Shown: piece after piece, positions 53,391 to 61,424 of the stretch
Position numbering within the stretch: position 1 is the first letter of the stretch
How the letters are laid out: every line of letters starts with the position of its first letter
Assembly: GCA_964436955.1 (NCBI GenBank)
Contig: CAYTFC010000003.1
Span: 7,400-71,399, forward strand
DNA length: 64,000 nucleotides
Reading direction: 5' to 3'
Source of the DNA: CAMFKD01 sp964436955
GTDB taxonomy: Bacteria > Chlamydiota > Chlamydiia > Chlamydiales > JAJFMA01
Translations under genes and position numbers: made by a program
The notes under the pieces: model-generated
Seen by the model: the letters and a program-made list of their open reading frames with translations, nothing else
What the model was told of the DNA's origin: nothing
Database searches by the model: none

Positions 53391-54743
53391 TTATGAACGA
53401 CGCGTTCTTTTATGTCTTATTGTTGGTAGCATATCATATGAAACGATCACTCGTACAGGAACCATAAATTTAGGTAATCGCTTTAGGCAATAGTGGCGAA
53501 TAGCGCTGGGCAAGTCTATTTTGGATTCACGATTTGCGGGTAGTACTTTAACTGCAACGATTTGGCCAAGGATGGCATTTGCTTCACCATAAGCCATAAC
53601 ATCAGCAACCTCAGACATTTGACGGATAACGTTCTCAACATCGAGCGGATTTACTTTTTCTCCACCCACATTGATCACATCACTAGCTCTTCCCTTAATG
53701 CGCAACAACGCTTCTGATTCTTCCACGATATCTCCGGTAATATACCAACCATCTTCAGTTAATGGTGTGGAGGCATTTAGATAGCCCAACATCATGTTGG
53801 GACTATAGACCTCTAATATTCCGTTGCGTACGCGAATTTGATGTTCCTCGCCTCCCATACGCATCCATAGTGAATCGGAGCTTTCTGAGGCAGTTCTAAG
53901 CACTCCTAATTCAGTGGTAGCGTAGGTTTGTGTGAGTTTTATATGAGGGTAGATTTGGTGAAAGCGTTTTAGCGTGGTTTGTGGCATAGGCTCTGCGCCA
54001 TAGGATATCTTTCGTAGTGAACTCAGCAGATGTCGCTCGTATGCACCGCTCAATAGCACCAAGTTTAGAAATGATGGAGAGGTAGGTAGTAGGGTCACTT
54101 GATGCTTTTCGATAGCCTCAAGAATGCCATCTGGAGTTCTCAGCGAAGGAATGACCAAACAACCGCAGTTATAGAGGCAGTAGAGCAAGGTGTCGAATCC
54201 ACCTAAATGATCAAGCGTTAAAAAGGCCAAGATGCGTTCGTGTTTGGCTACAATACGTGCGCCTTTTGCTAATAGCTTGTAGGTGTCATGTACAGCACCT
54301 TTTGGATTTCCTGAAATGCCAGAGGTGAATAGCACTAATCCTGGATGACAATTGTGTCTGAGTTGTTGATAAAGAGCATTTTCCGAGGTGGCAGATTTGA
54401 TGGCATGCGTGCGCGTCTGCTGTTCGTCTATTTTCACGATGTGCTGAGGAGCGGCGATGCTTAAATACTCTTCGCGTATAGGGTTATTCAGCTGAGAGAA
54501 GGGAATGACAATAGCTCCAAGACGCCACAGTGCTAGTAGGGCAGCGATCCCGGAAGGAGAATAATCTGCTTCCAATAGAACGACTTCACCAGCACAGATC
54601 AGCTCGTTTGTCAGCCAAACCTCCCAAACCGTGATTTGATCGATGATCCAAGCATATGAATAGGTGACTTCCTGCCAAATGACCGCGTCTTGATGACGAT
54701 GCAGATGCATCTTTTGAATGAGATGTTTTATTGGATTGTCCAC
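53391..54743 (-). CDS. AMP-dependent acyl (or amino-acyl) ligase
   Basis: A 450-residue ANL-superfamily adenylating enzyme. The P-loop is LFTSGISGNPKG; A5-type TYATTELG, YITGDIVEE and IKGRASDVINVGGEKVNP follow; the C-terminal lid is short and ends with a basic tail. It activates a carboxylic acid as an acyl-AMP and passes it to CoA or a carrier protein. Adjacent ACP and SDR genes make loading of the ACP the likely outcome. The start is GTG 54743; the SDR stop lies five bases upstream in the transcript. Confidence 0.88.
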   Translation of the reverse strand: MDNPIKHLIQKMHLHRHQDAVIWQEVTYSYAWIIDQITVWEVWLTNELICAGEVVLLEADYSPSGIAALLALWRLGAIVIPFSQLNNPIREEYLSIAAPQHIVKIDEQQTRTHAIKSATSENALYQQLRHNCHPGLVLFTSGISGNPKGAVHDTYKLLAKGARIVAKHERILAFLTLDHLGGFDTLLYCLYNCGCLVIPSLRTPDGILEAIEKHQVTLLPTSPSFLNLVLLSGAYERHLLSSLRKISYGAEPMPQTTLKRFHQIYPHIKLTQTYATTELGVLRTASESSDSLWMRMGGEEHQIRVRNGILEVYSPNMMLGYLNASTPLTEDGWYITGDIVEESEALLRIKGRASDVINVGGEKVNPLDVENVIRQMSEVADVMAYGEANAILGQIVAVKVLPANRESKIDLPSAIRHYCLKRLPKFMVPVRVIVSYDMLPTIRHKRTRRS

Positions 54744-54748
54744 GCGTC

Positions 54749-55447
54749 TTAGATACCGCCTAAAAAGATGATCTGGCCGGTAATAAAGTTACTTTCCTTT
54801 CTCAGAAAAAAGTCGATGACGTTAGAAACATCTTCAAATTCGCCAAAACGCTTTATTGCTTGGCGGGAAAGAAGTTCGTCTATCTTAGCTTTAGGGACCG
54901 TATTGACAAGGTCGGTTTTGATCGGATTCGGTCCCACCGCATTTACCGTAATTCCATAAGATCCTAGTTCGCGGGCAAGAATCTGCGTAAAGCTGTCCAC
55001 AGCCGCTTTTGACGCGGCGTATATGGTTTCTCCTTCGAGTTTGAGTGGAGTGGCTACTGAACTAAAGTTCACGATTCGCCCGAAGTTACCCTTTTTCATC
55101 AGCTTCGCGGCTTCACGACAACAAATTAAGGCGCCCACAACATTTGTCTCTAAAATGGACCGTATCGTGCTTGTCGGAGTGAGCAGAATGTGGTTCATAG
55201 AACCGATGCCTGCATTATTTAATAGCACATCGAGTCTGCCAAATTGTTTGCGAATGCTGCTGAAAACCTCCAGCATTGCCGATTCATCAGAAATATCTGC
55301 TTCAAAGTGCGAGTAGCCATTGATAGAAGCGCTAAAACATCCTCGACTTACGCCAACAACTCGATAGCCTTTTGCAACGTAGTAGTCGACCAAGTAGCGG
55401 CCAATGCCCTTTCGAGTACCCGTAATGAGCATTACTGGTCTATCCAT
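54749..55447 (-). CDS. FabG-like short-chain dehydrogenase/reductase
   Basis: A 232-residue SDR. TGTRKGIGRY is the cofactor motif; NNAGIG and the catalytic SSVA and YAASK residues follow, and a late TGQIIFLGGI matches FabG-type C-termini. It likely reduces a 3-oxoacyl group bound to the ACP encoded upstream. I chose ATG 55447, which overlaps the ACP stop and has GAGAGAAG upstream; the frame is open to 55468. It differs from the SDR at 38212, which sits in another operon. Confidence 0.9.
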   Translation of the reverse strand: MDRPVMLITGTRKGIGRYLVDYYVAKGYRVVGVSRGCFSASINGYSHFEADISDESAMLEVFSSIRKQFGRLDVLLNNAGIGSMNHILLTPTSTIRSILETNVVGALICCREAAKLMKKGNFGRIVNFSSVATPLKLEGETIYAASKAAVDSFTQILARELGSYGITVNAVGPNPIKTDLVNTVPKAKIDELLSRQAIKRFGEFEDVSNVIDFFLRKESNFITGQIIFLGGI

Positions 55448-55748
55448 GCTTTGTCTTCTCTCGAACAAGATCTAAAGAATAGTCAGTTAGCGTTTGCACG
55501 CTCCTAAAAGGGGTATGCTTCATTGATAACGCGCGATCGTTAGCCAATACAATTTTGATGCCGGTTTTGTCTTCGATTCTGTGTTCGATGTCGACAATTA
55601 GGGTAACAAGATCCAAGGAATCCAGCTTGGAATTCATTCCATACAATAACGCAGAGGGTTCATTTGTGATCTTGTGGTCCGCAGCGAGCTGCGAATTAAG
55701 TTCATCGATTGACTCAGAGATGGCTTCTTTAACTTGCAAATCATGCAT
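55440..55748 (-). CDS. Acyl carrier protein
   Basis: A 102-residue carrier domain. The DSLDLV motif (within NSKLDSLDLVTLIVDIE) provides the serine that would receive 4'-phosphopantetheine, and helix II follows it. It is longer than fatty-acid AcpP (about 77 residues) and diverges in sequence, so it is probably a dedicated ACP of this pathway. It overlaps HAD upstream and the SDR downstream by about 8 bp each, which indicates a single operon. Confidence 0.88.
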   Translation of the reverse strand: MHDLQVKEAISESIDELNSQLAADHKITNEPSALLYGMNSKLDSLDLVTLIVDIEHRIEDKTGIKIVLANDRALSMKHTPFRSVQTLTDYSLDLVREKTKHG

Positions 55749-56361
55749 CAGGCATTTCCTTCATGAAGGGAAAATCGGCTAAAGCGAGCATTTCTTTGTC
55801 CCCCTTGCTGTCGCCATAGGCATAGAGAATGTATTGGTCTTTAGGACCGAGTAGTTCATCTAAGCGTCTTGTTTTCTCGGCTCCGCGACAATTTTTGCCT
55901 TTGAGATAGCCTGTTAGCCTATTTTCTGAGTTTACGGCCAATTCCGAGCTTAGAACTTCATTAATGCCAACTGAGTGTGCCCAGGGAATAAGATAGAGAT
56001 TCATGGACGCACTGACGAGAATGCAGCGATGTCCCTGGTCGTTATGCCATTTTATGCGCTGTAAAGCCTCGGGTCTTATCTGACTTGGAAGACTTTCTTT
56101 TGCAAATCTATGTGCATCTTCGGTGACTTCGTTGAGCGGCATTCCCTTGAAAAAGTAGGTGAGGACGCGCTCTTTCATGGTTTGACGATCGCGTCCGAGG
56201 GCAACATCAAGAGCTAACAAAGGAGCTAGCAAACCAAGTCCAAGAAGGGTTTTGAACCAGCCAAAGCGAAAAAAAAGAAATGGCACAAGCGAATCGCGAT
56301 AGCTAATGGTGCCGTCGAAATCAAAGGCCGCAACTGTCTGTAAAGCTTCTTTTTGCATCAT
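55741..56361 (-). CDS. HAD-IB family hydrolase (SerB-like phosphatase)
   Basis: A 206-residue HAD phosphatase of the IB type. Motif I is FDFDGTISYRD, motif II is SASMN, and motif III is YGDSKGDKEML. It dephosphorylates a small phosphoester such as phosphoserine or a sugar/lipid phosphate; a hydrophobic stretch near residues 30-52 (FLFFRFGWFKTLLGLGLLAPLLAL) suggests membrane-associated substrates. It heads the operon HAD-ACP-SDR-ligase-GT. The heptose route needs a bisphosphatase, but this enzyme is not GmhB-like in sequence. Confidence 0.85.
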   Translation of the reverse strand: MMQKEALQTVAAFDFDGTISYRDSLVPFLFFRFGWFKTLLGLGLLAPLLALDVALGRDRQTMKERVLTYFFKGMPLNEVTEDAHRFAKESLPSQIRPEALQRIKWHNDQGHRCILVSASMNLYLIPWAHSVGINEVLSSELAVNSENRLTGYLKGKNCRGAEKTRRLDELLGPKDQYILYAYGDSKGDKEMLALADFPFMKEMPDA

Positions 56362-56462
56362 ACGCCGCAGCTTAGCATAAAGCCAGCCTCACTGACAAGA
56401 TCCCAAAAAATCAAAACAGACGAAAGCGAGGACGTGAGTCCATAATCATTACGTTCGTAGAC

Positions 56463-56490
56463 TTGCGAGTATTTGCTGTTCATGCATAAT
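56463..56490 (+). promoter_or_regulatory. Candidate sigma-70-type promoter
   Basis: TTGCGA (56463-56468) and CATAAT (56485-56490) with a 16-base spacer lie about 33 bases upstream of the epimerase ATG. The -10 is good and the -35 only fair. Confidence 0.35.
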
Positions 56491-56522
56491 GCTCAGATCA
56501 ATCATTTTTTTATGGGGCAAGC

Positions 56523-57500
56523 ATGAAGGCAATCGTCACAGGTGGATGCGGCTTTATTGGAAGCCATGTTGTGGATTTATTGGTTGCTAAAGGCGTCGAT
56601 GTTGTCGTTTTAGATAATTTCAGCTCTGGACGTCGTGAAAATCTAGACCATGTGAAAGAACACGTAAAAATTGTGGCTTGTGACATATCTCAGCCAGGTT
56701 CGTGGGACAATGAATTCGCACATGTAGATTGGGTGTTTCATCTTGCAGCTCTTGCAGACATTGTTCCTTCCATTAAGGACCCAGCCAACTACTTTCGTTC
56801 CAACGTGGACGGCACTTTCAACGTCTTGGAGGCTGCACGAAAACATCAGGTTAAGCGTTTGGTTTACGCGGCGTCTAGCTCATGCTATGGCATTCCTGAT
56901 GCATTCCCTACATCTGAAGATGCTCCCCTAAGAGCAATGTACCCTTATGCCTTAACAAAAAGCTTGGGAGAGCAACTGGTTTTGCATTGGGCTCAAGTAT
57001 ATAAACTGCCTGCTCTCTCATTGCGCCTATTTAATGTTTATGGTCCGCGAGCCCGCACGTCGGGTACTTATGGCGCTGTCTTTGGAGTTTTTTTAGCTCA
57101 AAAACTCGCCCAAAGCCCATTTACAGTGGTGGGTGATGGCACGCAAACACGCGACTTTACCTATGTTACTGATGTCGCCGCCGCGTTCATTGCCGCAGCA
57201 GAAAGTCAGCGTATCGGAAAGATCTACAATGTTGGTAGCGGGCATACAGTTTCTGTTAACCATCTTGTCAATTTACTCGAAGGTGAAGTCACCTATATTC
57301 CTAAAAGGCCCGGAGAACCTGACTGCACTTTCGCCGATATTAAAAGCATTTGCCAAGATTTAAAATGGGCTCCAAAAGTAAGCATCGAAGAGGGTGTTAC
57401 CAAGCTGTTAGACGGGATTGAAGGGTGGAAATCGGCTCCCGTCTGGACGCCTGCAACAATAGCCCATGAGACAAAGGAATGGTTTGAGTGTCTACGCTAA
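56523..57500 (+). CDS. NAD-dependent nucleotide-sugar epimerase (GalE-like)
   Basis: A 325-residue extended SDR. The cofactor motif is TGGCGFIGSHV, the catalytic residues lie in SSSCYG and YPYALTK, and the late VSGHT/NVGSG part binds the nucleotide. Relatives epimerise UDP-glucose, UDP-GlcNAc or uronic acids at C4, or act as 4,6-type dehydratases, so the exact sugar is open. ATG 56523 is used. The next gene starts within its last codons, so the pair is coupled. Confidence 0.88.
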   Translation: MKAIVTGGCGFIGSHVVDLLVAKGVDVVVLDNFSSGRRENLDHVKEHVKIVACDISQPGSWDNEFAHVDWVFHLAALADIVPSIKDPANYFRSNVDGTFNVLEAARKHQVKRLVYAASSSCYGIPDAFPTSEDAPLRAMYPYALTKSLGEQLVLHWAQVYKLPALSLRLFNVYGPRARTSGTYGAVFGVFLAQKLAQSPFTVVGDGTQTRDFTYVTDVAAAFIAAAESQRIGKIYNVGSGHTVSVNHLVNLLEGEVTYIPKRPGEPDCTFADIKSICQDLKWAPKVSIEEGVTKLLDGIEGWKSAPVWTPATIAHETKEWFECLR

Positions 57501-58795
57501 AACGCTGTTATCTTTGGCTTAAAAAGATTGAGCATTACATGCTTCACATCCCAATGACTCTCAAAAATTGCGTAAGTGCACACCGAATTTTTTCTGAAAA
57601 ATACAAAGATAAATTAGTAGGTTTGCTTCCAAACCACGCAATTGGTCCCCAAGCACAATATATCGAAATGTACTTACGTAAGTCTAAGGTTCACAATTTC
57701 GATTTAAAGGAAGATGTGGTTCTAGTAGCCACTTCCCGGTATTGCAATAGACAATTTGACCTTATGTGTTCGCGCTTAGCTAACATCGTTATCGATGATC
57801 AGTTGTATGACCTTCTTCAATATGGAGGATGGCGTTATTTAAAAAGGCAACGGCGTTGGTTGAGAAGTAGTTTTAGAAATGGAGTTGTTTATCATCCTTC
57901 CTGCCCCAGTCAATTAGATTTTTTGCCTGCCGAAGAGGAGCATGGTCGCTTCCTTTTAAAAAAAATGGGGGTAGACCCCACTAAGCCCTTTGTTACGATT
58001 AGCAATAAAGATAATTGGTATTGGCAAAGTCGTGGGGAAGATAAACCGTGGGATGCATACCGTTGCTCTGTTTTTGAGGACCTTGTTCCCGCGATAGAAT
58101 ATCTACATATCAACGGCGTGCAGTCAATTCGGGTTGGATATTGTCCTGATACGTCGGCTCCGAACGCCTACCACACTCTATCTGTTCTTACGGTAGATGA
58201 AATCGACTTTATGGACATTTATTTGCAAAAGCATGCGTTATTTTCTGTTTGTGGGGACAGTGGACTTGCATGGGTGCCCTATATTTTCAAGACGCCAGTA
58301 CTTTTGCATAACATGATTCCCCTGGGTGAAAGTCCGGTTGTAGAGCGTGGTATTTTTTTGCCTAAATGCATGAGGAAGGCTGGGACTGATAGAATAGCGA
58401 GCTTGAGTGAAATTCAAGAGATTAAACATTTCATAGGCTATTCCGAGATGGATCAATATATGATTCGAGAAATGAGTGCAGAGTTCTTTCAAGGAAGCTA
58501 CTACTATGCTAAATATGGTCTAGAAATTATGGACAGCAGCCCGGAAGATATCTTGCAGGCTGTCAAAGAAATGCTGGGATATGTCGATGGAAAGTTTCAG
58601 CTGTCTCCTGAACAAAAAGCTAGGCAAACAGCCTTCAATCGATCATTTTCCTTGGGACATCCCATGCGTCATACTACGGGGTGGGTTTCGCCTTCGTTTT
58701 TGCAGAAGAATGAAAATTTAGTCCGAGACAGGGTCCCTATCGGTGAGAATAAGCGCATTGACGGAATAGGAGAGCGGATAGATACACGTGCCTGA
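57488..58795 (+). CDS. TIGR04372-family putative glycosyltransferase
   Basis: A 435-residue protein matching the TIGR04372 family of putative glycosyltransferases found in polysaccharide clusters. Recognisable blocks are FVTISNKDNWYWQSRGEDKPWDAYR, SVCGDSGLAWVPYIFKTPVLLHNMIP and a C-terminal region rich in charged residues. No sugar donor is known for the family. GTG 57488 overlaps the epimerase stop by 13 bases. Its 3' end overlaps the convergent GtrA-family gene by 78 bases. Confidence 0.75.
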   Translation: MSTLKRCYLWLKKIEHYMLHIPMTLKNCVSAHRIFSEKYKDKLVGLLPNHAIGPQAQYIEMYLRKSKVHNFDLKEDVVLVATSRYCNRQFDLMCSRLANIVIDDQLYDLLQYGGWRYLKRQRRWLRSSFRNGVVYHPSCPSQLDFLPAEEEHGRFLLKKMGVDPTKPFVTISNKDNWYWQSRGEDKPWDAYRCSVFEDLVPAIEYLHINGVQSIRVGYCPDTSAPNAYHTLSVLTVDEIDFMDIYLQKHALFSVCGDSGLAWVPYIFKTPVLLHNMIPLGESPVVERGIFLPKCMRKAGTDRIASLSEIQEIKHFIGYSEMDQYMIREMSAEFFQGSYYYAKYGLEIMDSSPEDILQAVKEMLGYVDGKFQLSPEQKARQTAFNRSFSLGHPMRHTTGWVSPSFLQKNENLVRDRVPIGENKRIDGIGERIDTRA

Positions 58796-59137
58796 TACAA
58801 TGGGTGCCCACCAAATACCTGCAATTTCATGGTAGACTACCAAATGGTAGATGGTCACACTTAGCGACAACAATAACAGATAGCTTAACAAGTATTTAGT
58901 AAACTTCGCGATGTTGAAGCGTTGTGAATTGAAAACAAATTTGCCATTAGCAATAAACGCAAACACGATCCCACCAAAATACGCAAATCCGTACGCTACT
59001 TCGGGCGGCAACACAAACATCAAGCTGCCATACAAAAGATAGATGAATATCGCTATGATCAGACTGAGACTCATGTAAGTGCTCATTTTGACAATAGACT
59101 GGGGTAAAAAACGATTCCACTTAGCCGGCTGACTCAC
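58718..59137 (-). CDS. GtrA-family membrane protein
   Basis: A 139-residue protein with four hydrophobic segments (LSLIIAIFIYLLYGSLMFVLP, YFGGIVFAFIANGKFVF, KYLLSYLLLLSLSVTIYHLVV, APIVSGTCIYPLSYSVNALIL), matching the GtrA family. GtrA proteins are thought to flip polyprenyl-phosphate sugars, supplying donors for GT-C enzymes. The start is GTG 59137 with GAGGAG upstream. It overlaps the convergent glycosyltransferase gene over 78 bases. A partner may be the polytopic protein at 49579, but this is inference. Confidence 0.85.
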   Translation of the reverse strand: MSQPAKWNRFLPQSIVKMSTYMSLSLIIAIFIYLLYGSLMFVLPPEVAYGFAYFGGIVFAFIANGKFVFNSQRFNIAKFTKYLLSYLLLLSLSVTIYHLVVYHEIAGIWWAPIVSGTCIYPLSYSVNALILTDRDPVSD

Positions 59138-59243
59138 CTTATCTCCTCATAAACATGGATGCATTAGGCTAAGGTCTTGGACTGTTAAGGTCAAGAGTCT
59201 GGACGGGAATTCTGTAGTTTCCTGTACGAGCCTTTATCCTGAA

Positions 59244-59272
59244 TTGACAAAAGTCCAGGCATGACCTATGTT
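59244..59272 (+). promoter_or_regulatory. Candidate sigma-70-type promoter
   Basis: A perfect TTGACA (59244-59249) and TATGTT (59267-59272) are separated by 17 bases and lie about 30 bases upstream of the epimerase ATG 59302. This is the best-looking promoter seen in the window. Confidence 0.5.
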
Positions 59273-59301
59273 CTTGAGGAACTGCTTACCAAGAGATTTT
59301 A

Positions 59302-60282
59302 ATGACTAAGACCGTTCTTGTTACTGGAGCTGCGGGCTTCATTGGATTTCACCTCTGCAAGGCTCTACATGCCCGTGGAGACCAAGTTATCGGATACGAT
59401 AATTTTAACTCCTATTACGACCCGGCTCTCAAACGATCACGTGCAGCTGAACTGCAGCACTTAGGCGTAAACCTTATTGAAGGCGATATTTGTGATGTCG
59501 ACCGTTTGCACGATGTCATGGTATTCCATGGACCGACTCATATTGCGCACTTAGCTGCTCAAGCTGGAGTACGGTATTCCATCGAAAATCCTTACGTCTA
59601 TGTAAAAACAAATCTTGAGGGATTCGTAAATATTCTTGAAGTCTGTCGTCATCGCCCAGGTACACGCCTTATCTATGCATCTTCTTCATCTGTATATGGC
59701 GCTAACACCAAGCTGCCCTTCGCTGAAGCAGACATGACAGATCATCCCGTCAGTCTTTATGGAGCTACCAAAAAATCAAACGAAGTCTTGGCAGCGTCCT
59801 ATCATCGATTGTACAAAATTCCAGTGACTGGACTACGTTTCTTTACCGTTTACGGTCCATGGGGACGTCCTGATATGGCCTATTATAGCTTCACAAAGGC
59901 GATTATCGAAGGTGAACCTATCAAGATCTATAATTATGGAAAGCTTCAACGCGACTTCACGTATATCGATGATATCGTTCAAGGAACTATTAGTGCCATT
60001 GATCTTGGGGCGCAGAACGAAATCTTCAACCTTGGTAATCACCGTCCGGTGACCTTGGAACACTTTATTAGTGTCTTGGAAGCGTCCATCGGCCAGAATG
60101 CTATTAAAGAGTTTCTTCCTATGCAAGCCGGTGATGTTCCTGCAACCTATGCCGATATTGCACACAGTCGGCGCATGTTAAATTTCGAACCTAAAATAAG
60201 TTTGGAAGAAGGGATTCCTCGCTTTGTTGCCTGGTATAAGGCTTCCCAAATAAGCAATAAAACCCATACCATGGCGCCTTAA
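59302..60282 (+). CDS. UDP-glucuronate 4-epimerase-like protein
   Basis: A 326-residue extended SDR. The motif VTGAAGFIGFHLC, then GYDNFNSYYDPALKRSR, is the hallmark of CapI/LspL-type UDP-glucuronate 4-epimerases. AAQAGVRYSIENPYVYVKTN and the catalytic SSSSVYG and YGATKKSNE are also present. FFTVYGPWGRPDMA follows. The product would be UDP-galacturonate, a common capsule or LPS precursor. It has its own promoter candidate and is followed, after 22 bases, by a lipoprotein gene. Confidence 0.88.
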   Translation: MTKTVLVTGAAGFIGFHLCKALHARGDQVIGYDNFNSYYDPALKRSRAAELQHLGVNLIEGDICDVDRLHDVMVFHGPTHIAHLAAQAGVRYSIENPYVYVKTNLEGFVNILEVCRHRPGTRLIYASSSSVYGANTKLPFAEADMTDHPVSLYGATKKSNEVLAASYHRLYKIPVTGLRFFTVYGPWGRPDMAYYSFTKAIIEGEPIKIYNYGKLQRDFTYIDDIVQGTISAIDLGAQNEIFNLGNHRPVTLEHFISVLEASIGQNAIKEFLPMQAGDVPATYADIAHSRRMLNFEPKISLEEGIPRFVAWYKASQISNKTHTMAP

Positions 60283-60304
60283 CGGCTCCGGAGGGCGCGA
60301 ACAT

Positions 60305-61165
60305 ATGAGATCTTGCTGCGTATTACTACTTTTACTGACCACATTAACGGGTTGTCTTTATAATGATCCTGCTTATCGTGAAGAGATGCCTGACATTCCA
60401 GCTTTGGAAGAGATAGTGGTTACTTATAGCGATGAGATGGAGCGTTATAACCGCCTGTTTTTATCAGATTCCCGTGCATACTACGATCATTACGTAGAAA
60501 AGGTATGCATGAAGTTCCGAACGGAAGCCATTATGGATGTACTCGAGGCAAGAGACCTGATCGTTCATGTGGTTGAAGGCTTTCTTGCGCGCGTCAATGA
60601 AGATCCATGGGTCTCCACAGATCTATATAACTTTCCCTTTACCGCTGACAATCTTCACGTTGAAATAGAGTTTGATAGCTTTTACGGAAAGTATGTGGAC
60701 ACTAGAGAGATTGGGCAAGTGCACCTCAAAGAAGGAATTGTTTACTATTACGCGAATGATGCCATGGATCGTGACACAGTGTTTTTTCACAAGCGCCAAG
60801 AACCCTATGAAAAAGCCTATCGATTTAGCAAATATAAGCACTTTCGTCCTTATATAAAAAATCCCGAGCCCGTTCAGTGGGTCATGCATGATGCATCTCA
60901 AGCAGCAGGTGATCAAACTAAAGTCATCATGCCATATGAAGGAAGAACTCCCTATGACAGAGGGGTCACTTCTAACCAGCCTCAAAGACAAGAGTTGGTA
61001 GGCAGGCCCACAGGCCCCCCAAATCTGCTGACTCCCTATAATAGAGGGGCTGCTTATAGAACTTATAACAACAACAACAGCATACCGGGTAATACAATTC
61101 CGCCAAGTACTCAGATTGATGCTGCCGCTAATGCCAATACCGGTTTTGGTGCCCAGCCGTTGTAA
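60305..61165 (+). CDS. Predicted lipoprotein with PY(D/N)RG repeats
   Basis: A 286-residue protein with a lipoprotein signal ending LTTLTGC (lipobox cysteine at residue 17). A globular middle domain is rich in Tyr and acidic residues. The C-terminal third is Pro/Asn/Gln-rich and carries two copies of TPY(D/N)RG (near residues 217 and 240) and an NNNN run. It has no known domain that I recognise. It could be an envelope or surface-exposed lipoprotein. It follows the epimerase closely, so the two may be one transcript. Confidence 0.75.
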   Translation: MRSCCVLLLLLTTLTGCLYNDPAYREEMPDIPALEEIVVTYSDEMERYNRLFLSDSRAYYDHYVEKVCMKFRTEAIMDVLEARDLIVHVVEGFLARVNEDPWVSTDLYNFPFTADNLHVEIEFDSFYGKYVDTREIGQVHLKEGIVYYYANDAMDRDTVFFHKRQEPYEKAYRFSKYKHFRPYIKNPEPVQWVMHDASQAAGDQTKVIMPYEGRTPYDRGVTSNQPQRQELVGRPTGPPNLLTPYNRGAAYRTYNNNNSIPGNTIPPSTQIDAAANANTGFGAQPL

Positions 61166-61225
61166 TACTTGACAAAGGTTCTCTGCCGCGCATGTTGCAG
61201 CCCTAATATTTTTCCTTTTTCTAAT

Positions 61226-61244
61226 GCCGCTTCGGCGAAGTGGC
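61226..61244. repeat. REP-like palindrome
   Basis: GCCGCTTC-GGC-GAAGTGGC forms an 8-bp hairpin. It matches the palindromes at 41549-41613 and the centre of the 49371-49467 hairpin. It lies between the lipoprotein gene and gpsA. Confidence 0.85.
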
Positions 61245-61369
61245 TCTTACGCCGCATGTGTGGCTAGAGAGGCGATGACAATCCTAAATCTTAATCAATA
61301 GCATGACCTTTGGGAAATAGGAGATGTGAGCACGATTTGGGATGTTATTGGAATGAAAGTTCCTTCTGG

Positions 61370-61398
61370 TTGCAAAATCTAAGAAAAGCCGCTATTCT
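61370..61398 (+). promoter_or_regulatory. gpsA: Candidate gpsA promoter
   Basis: TTGCAA (61370-61375) and TATTCT (61393-61398) lie 17 bases apart, about 26 bases upstream of the gpsA start, whose SD is AAGGAA. The match to consensus is moderate. Confidence 0.35.
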
Positions 61399-61424
61399 CA
61401 AGGACTTAGCCTATAAGGAAACGG

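Noticed and set aside
60623..60991. Open frame of 122 codons opposite the lipoprotein gene
   Set aside because: Antisense shadow; the plus-strand gene has a clear lipobox and SD context.
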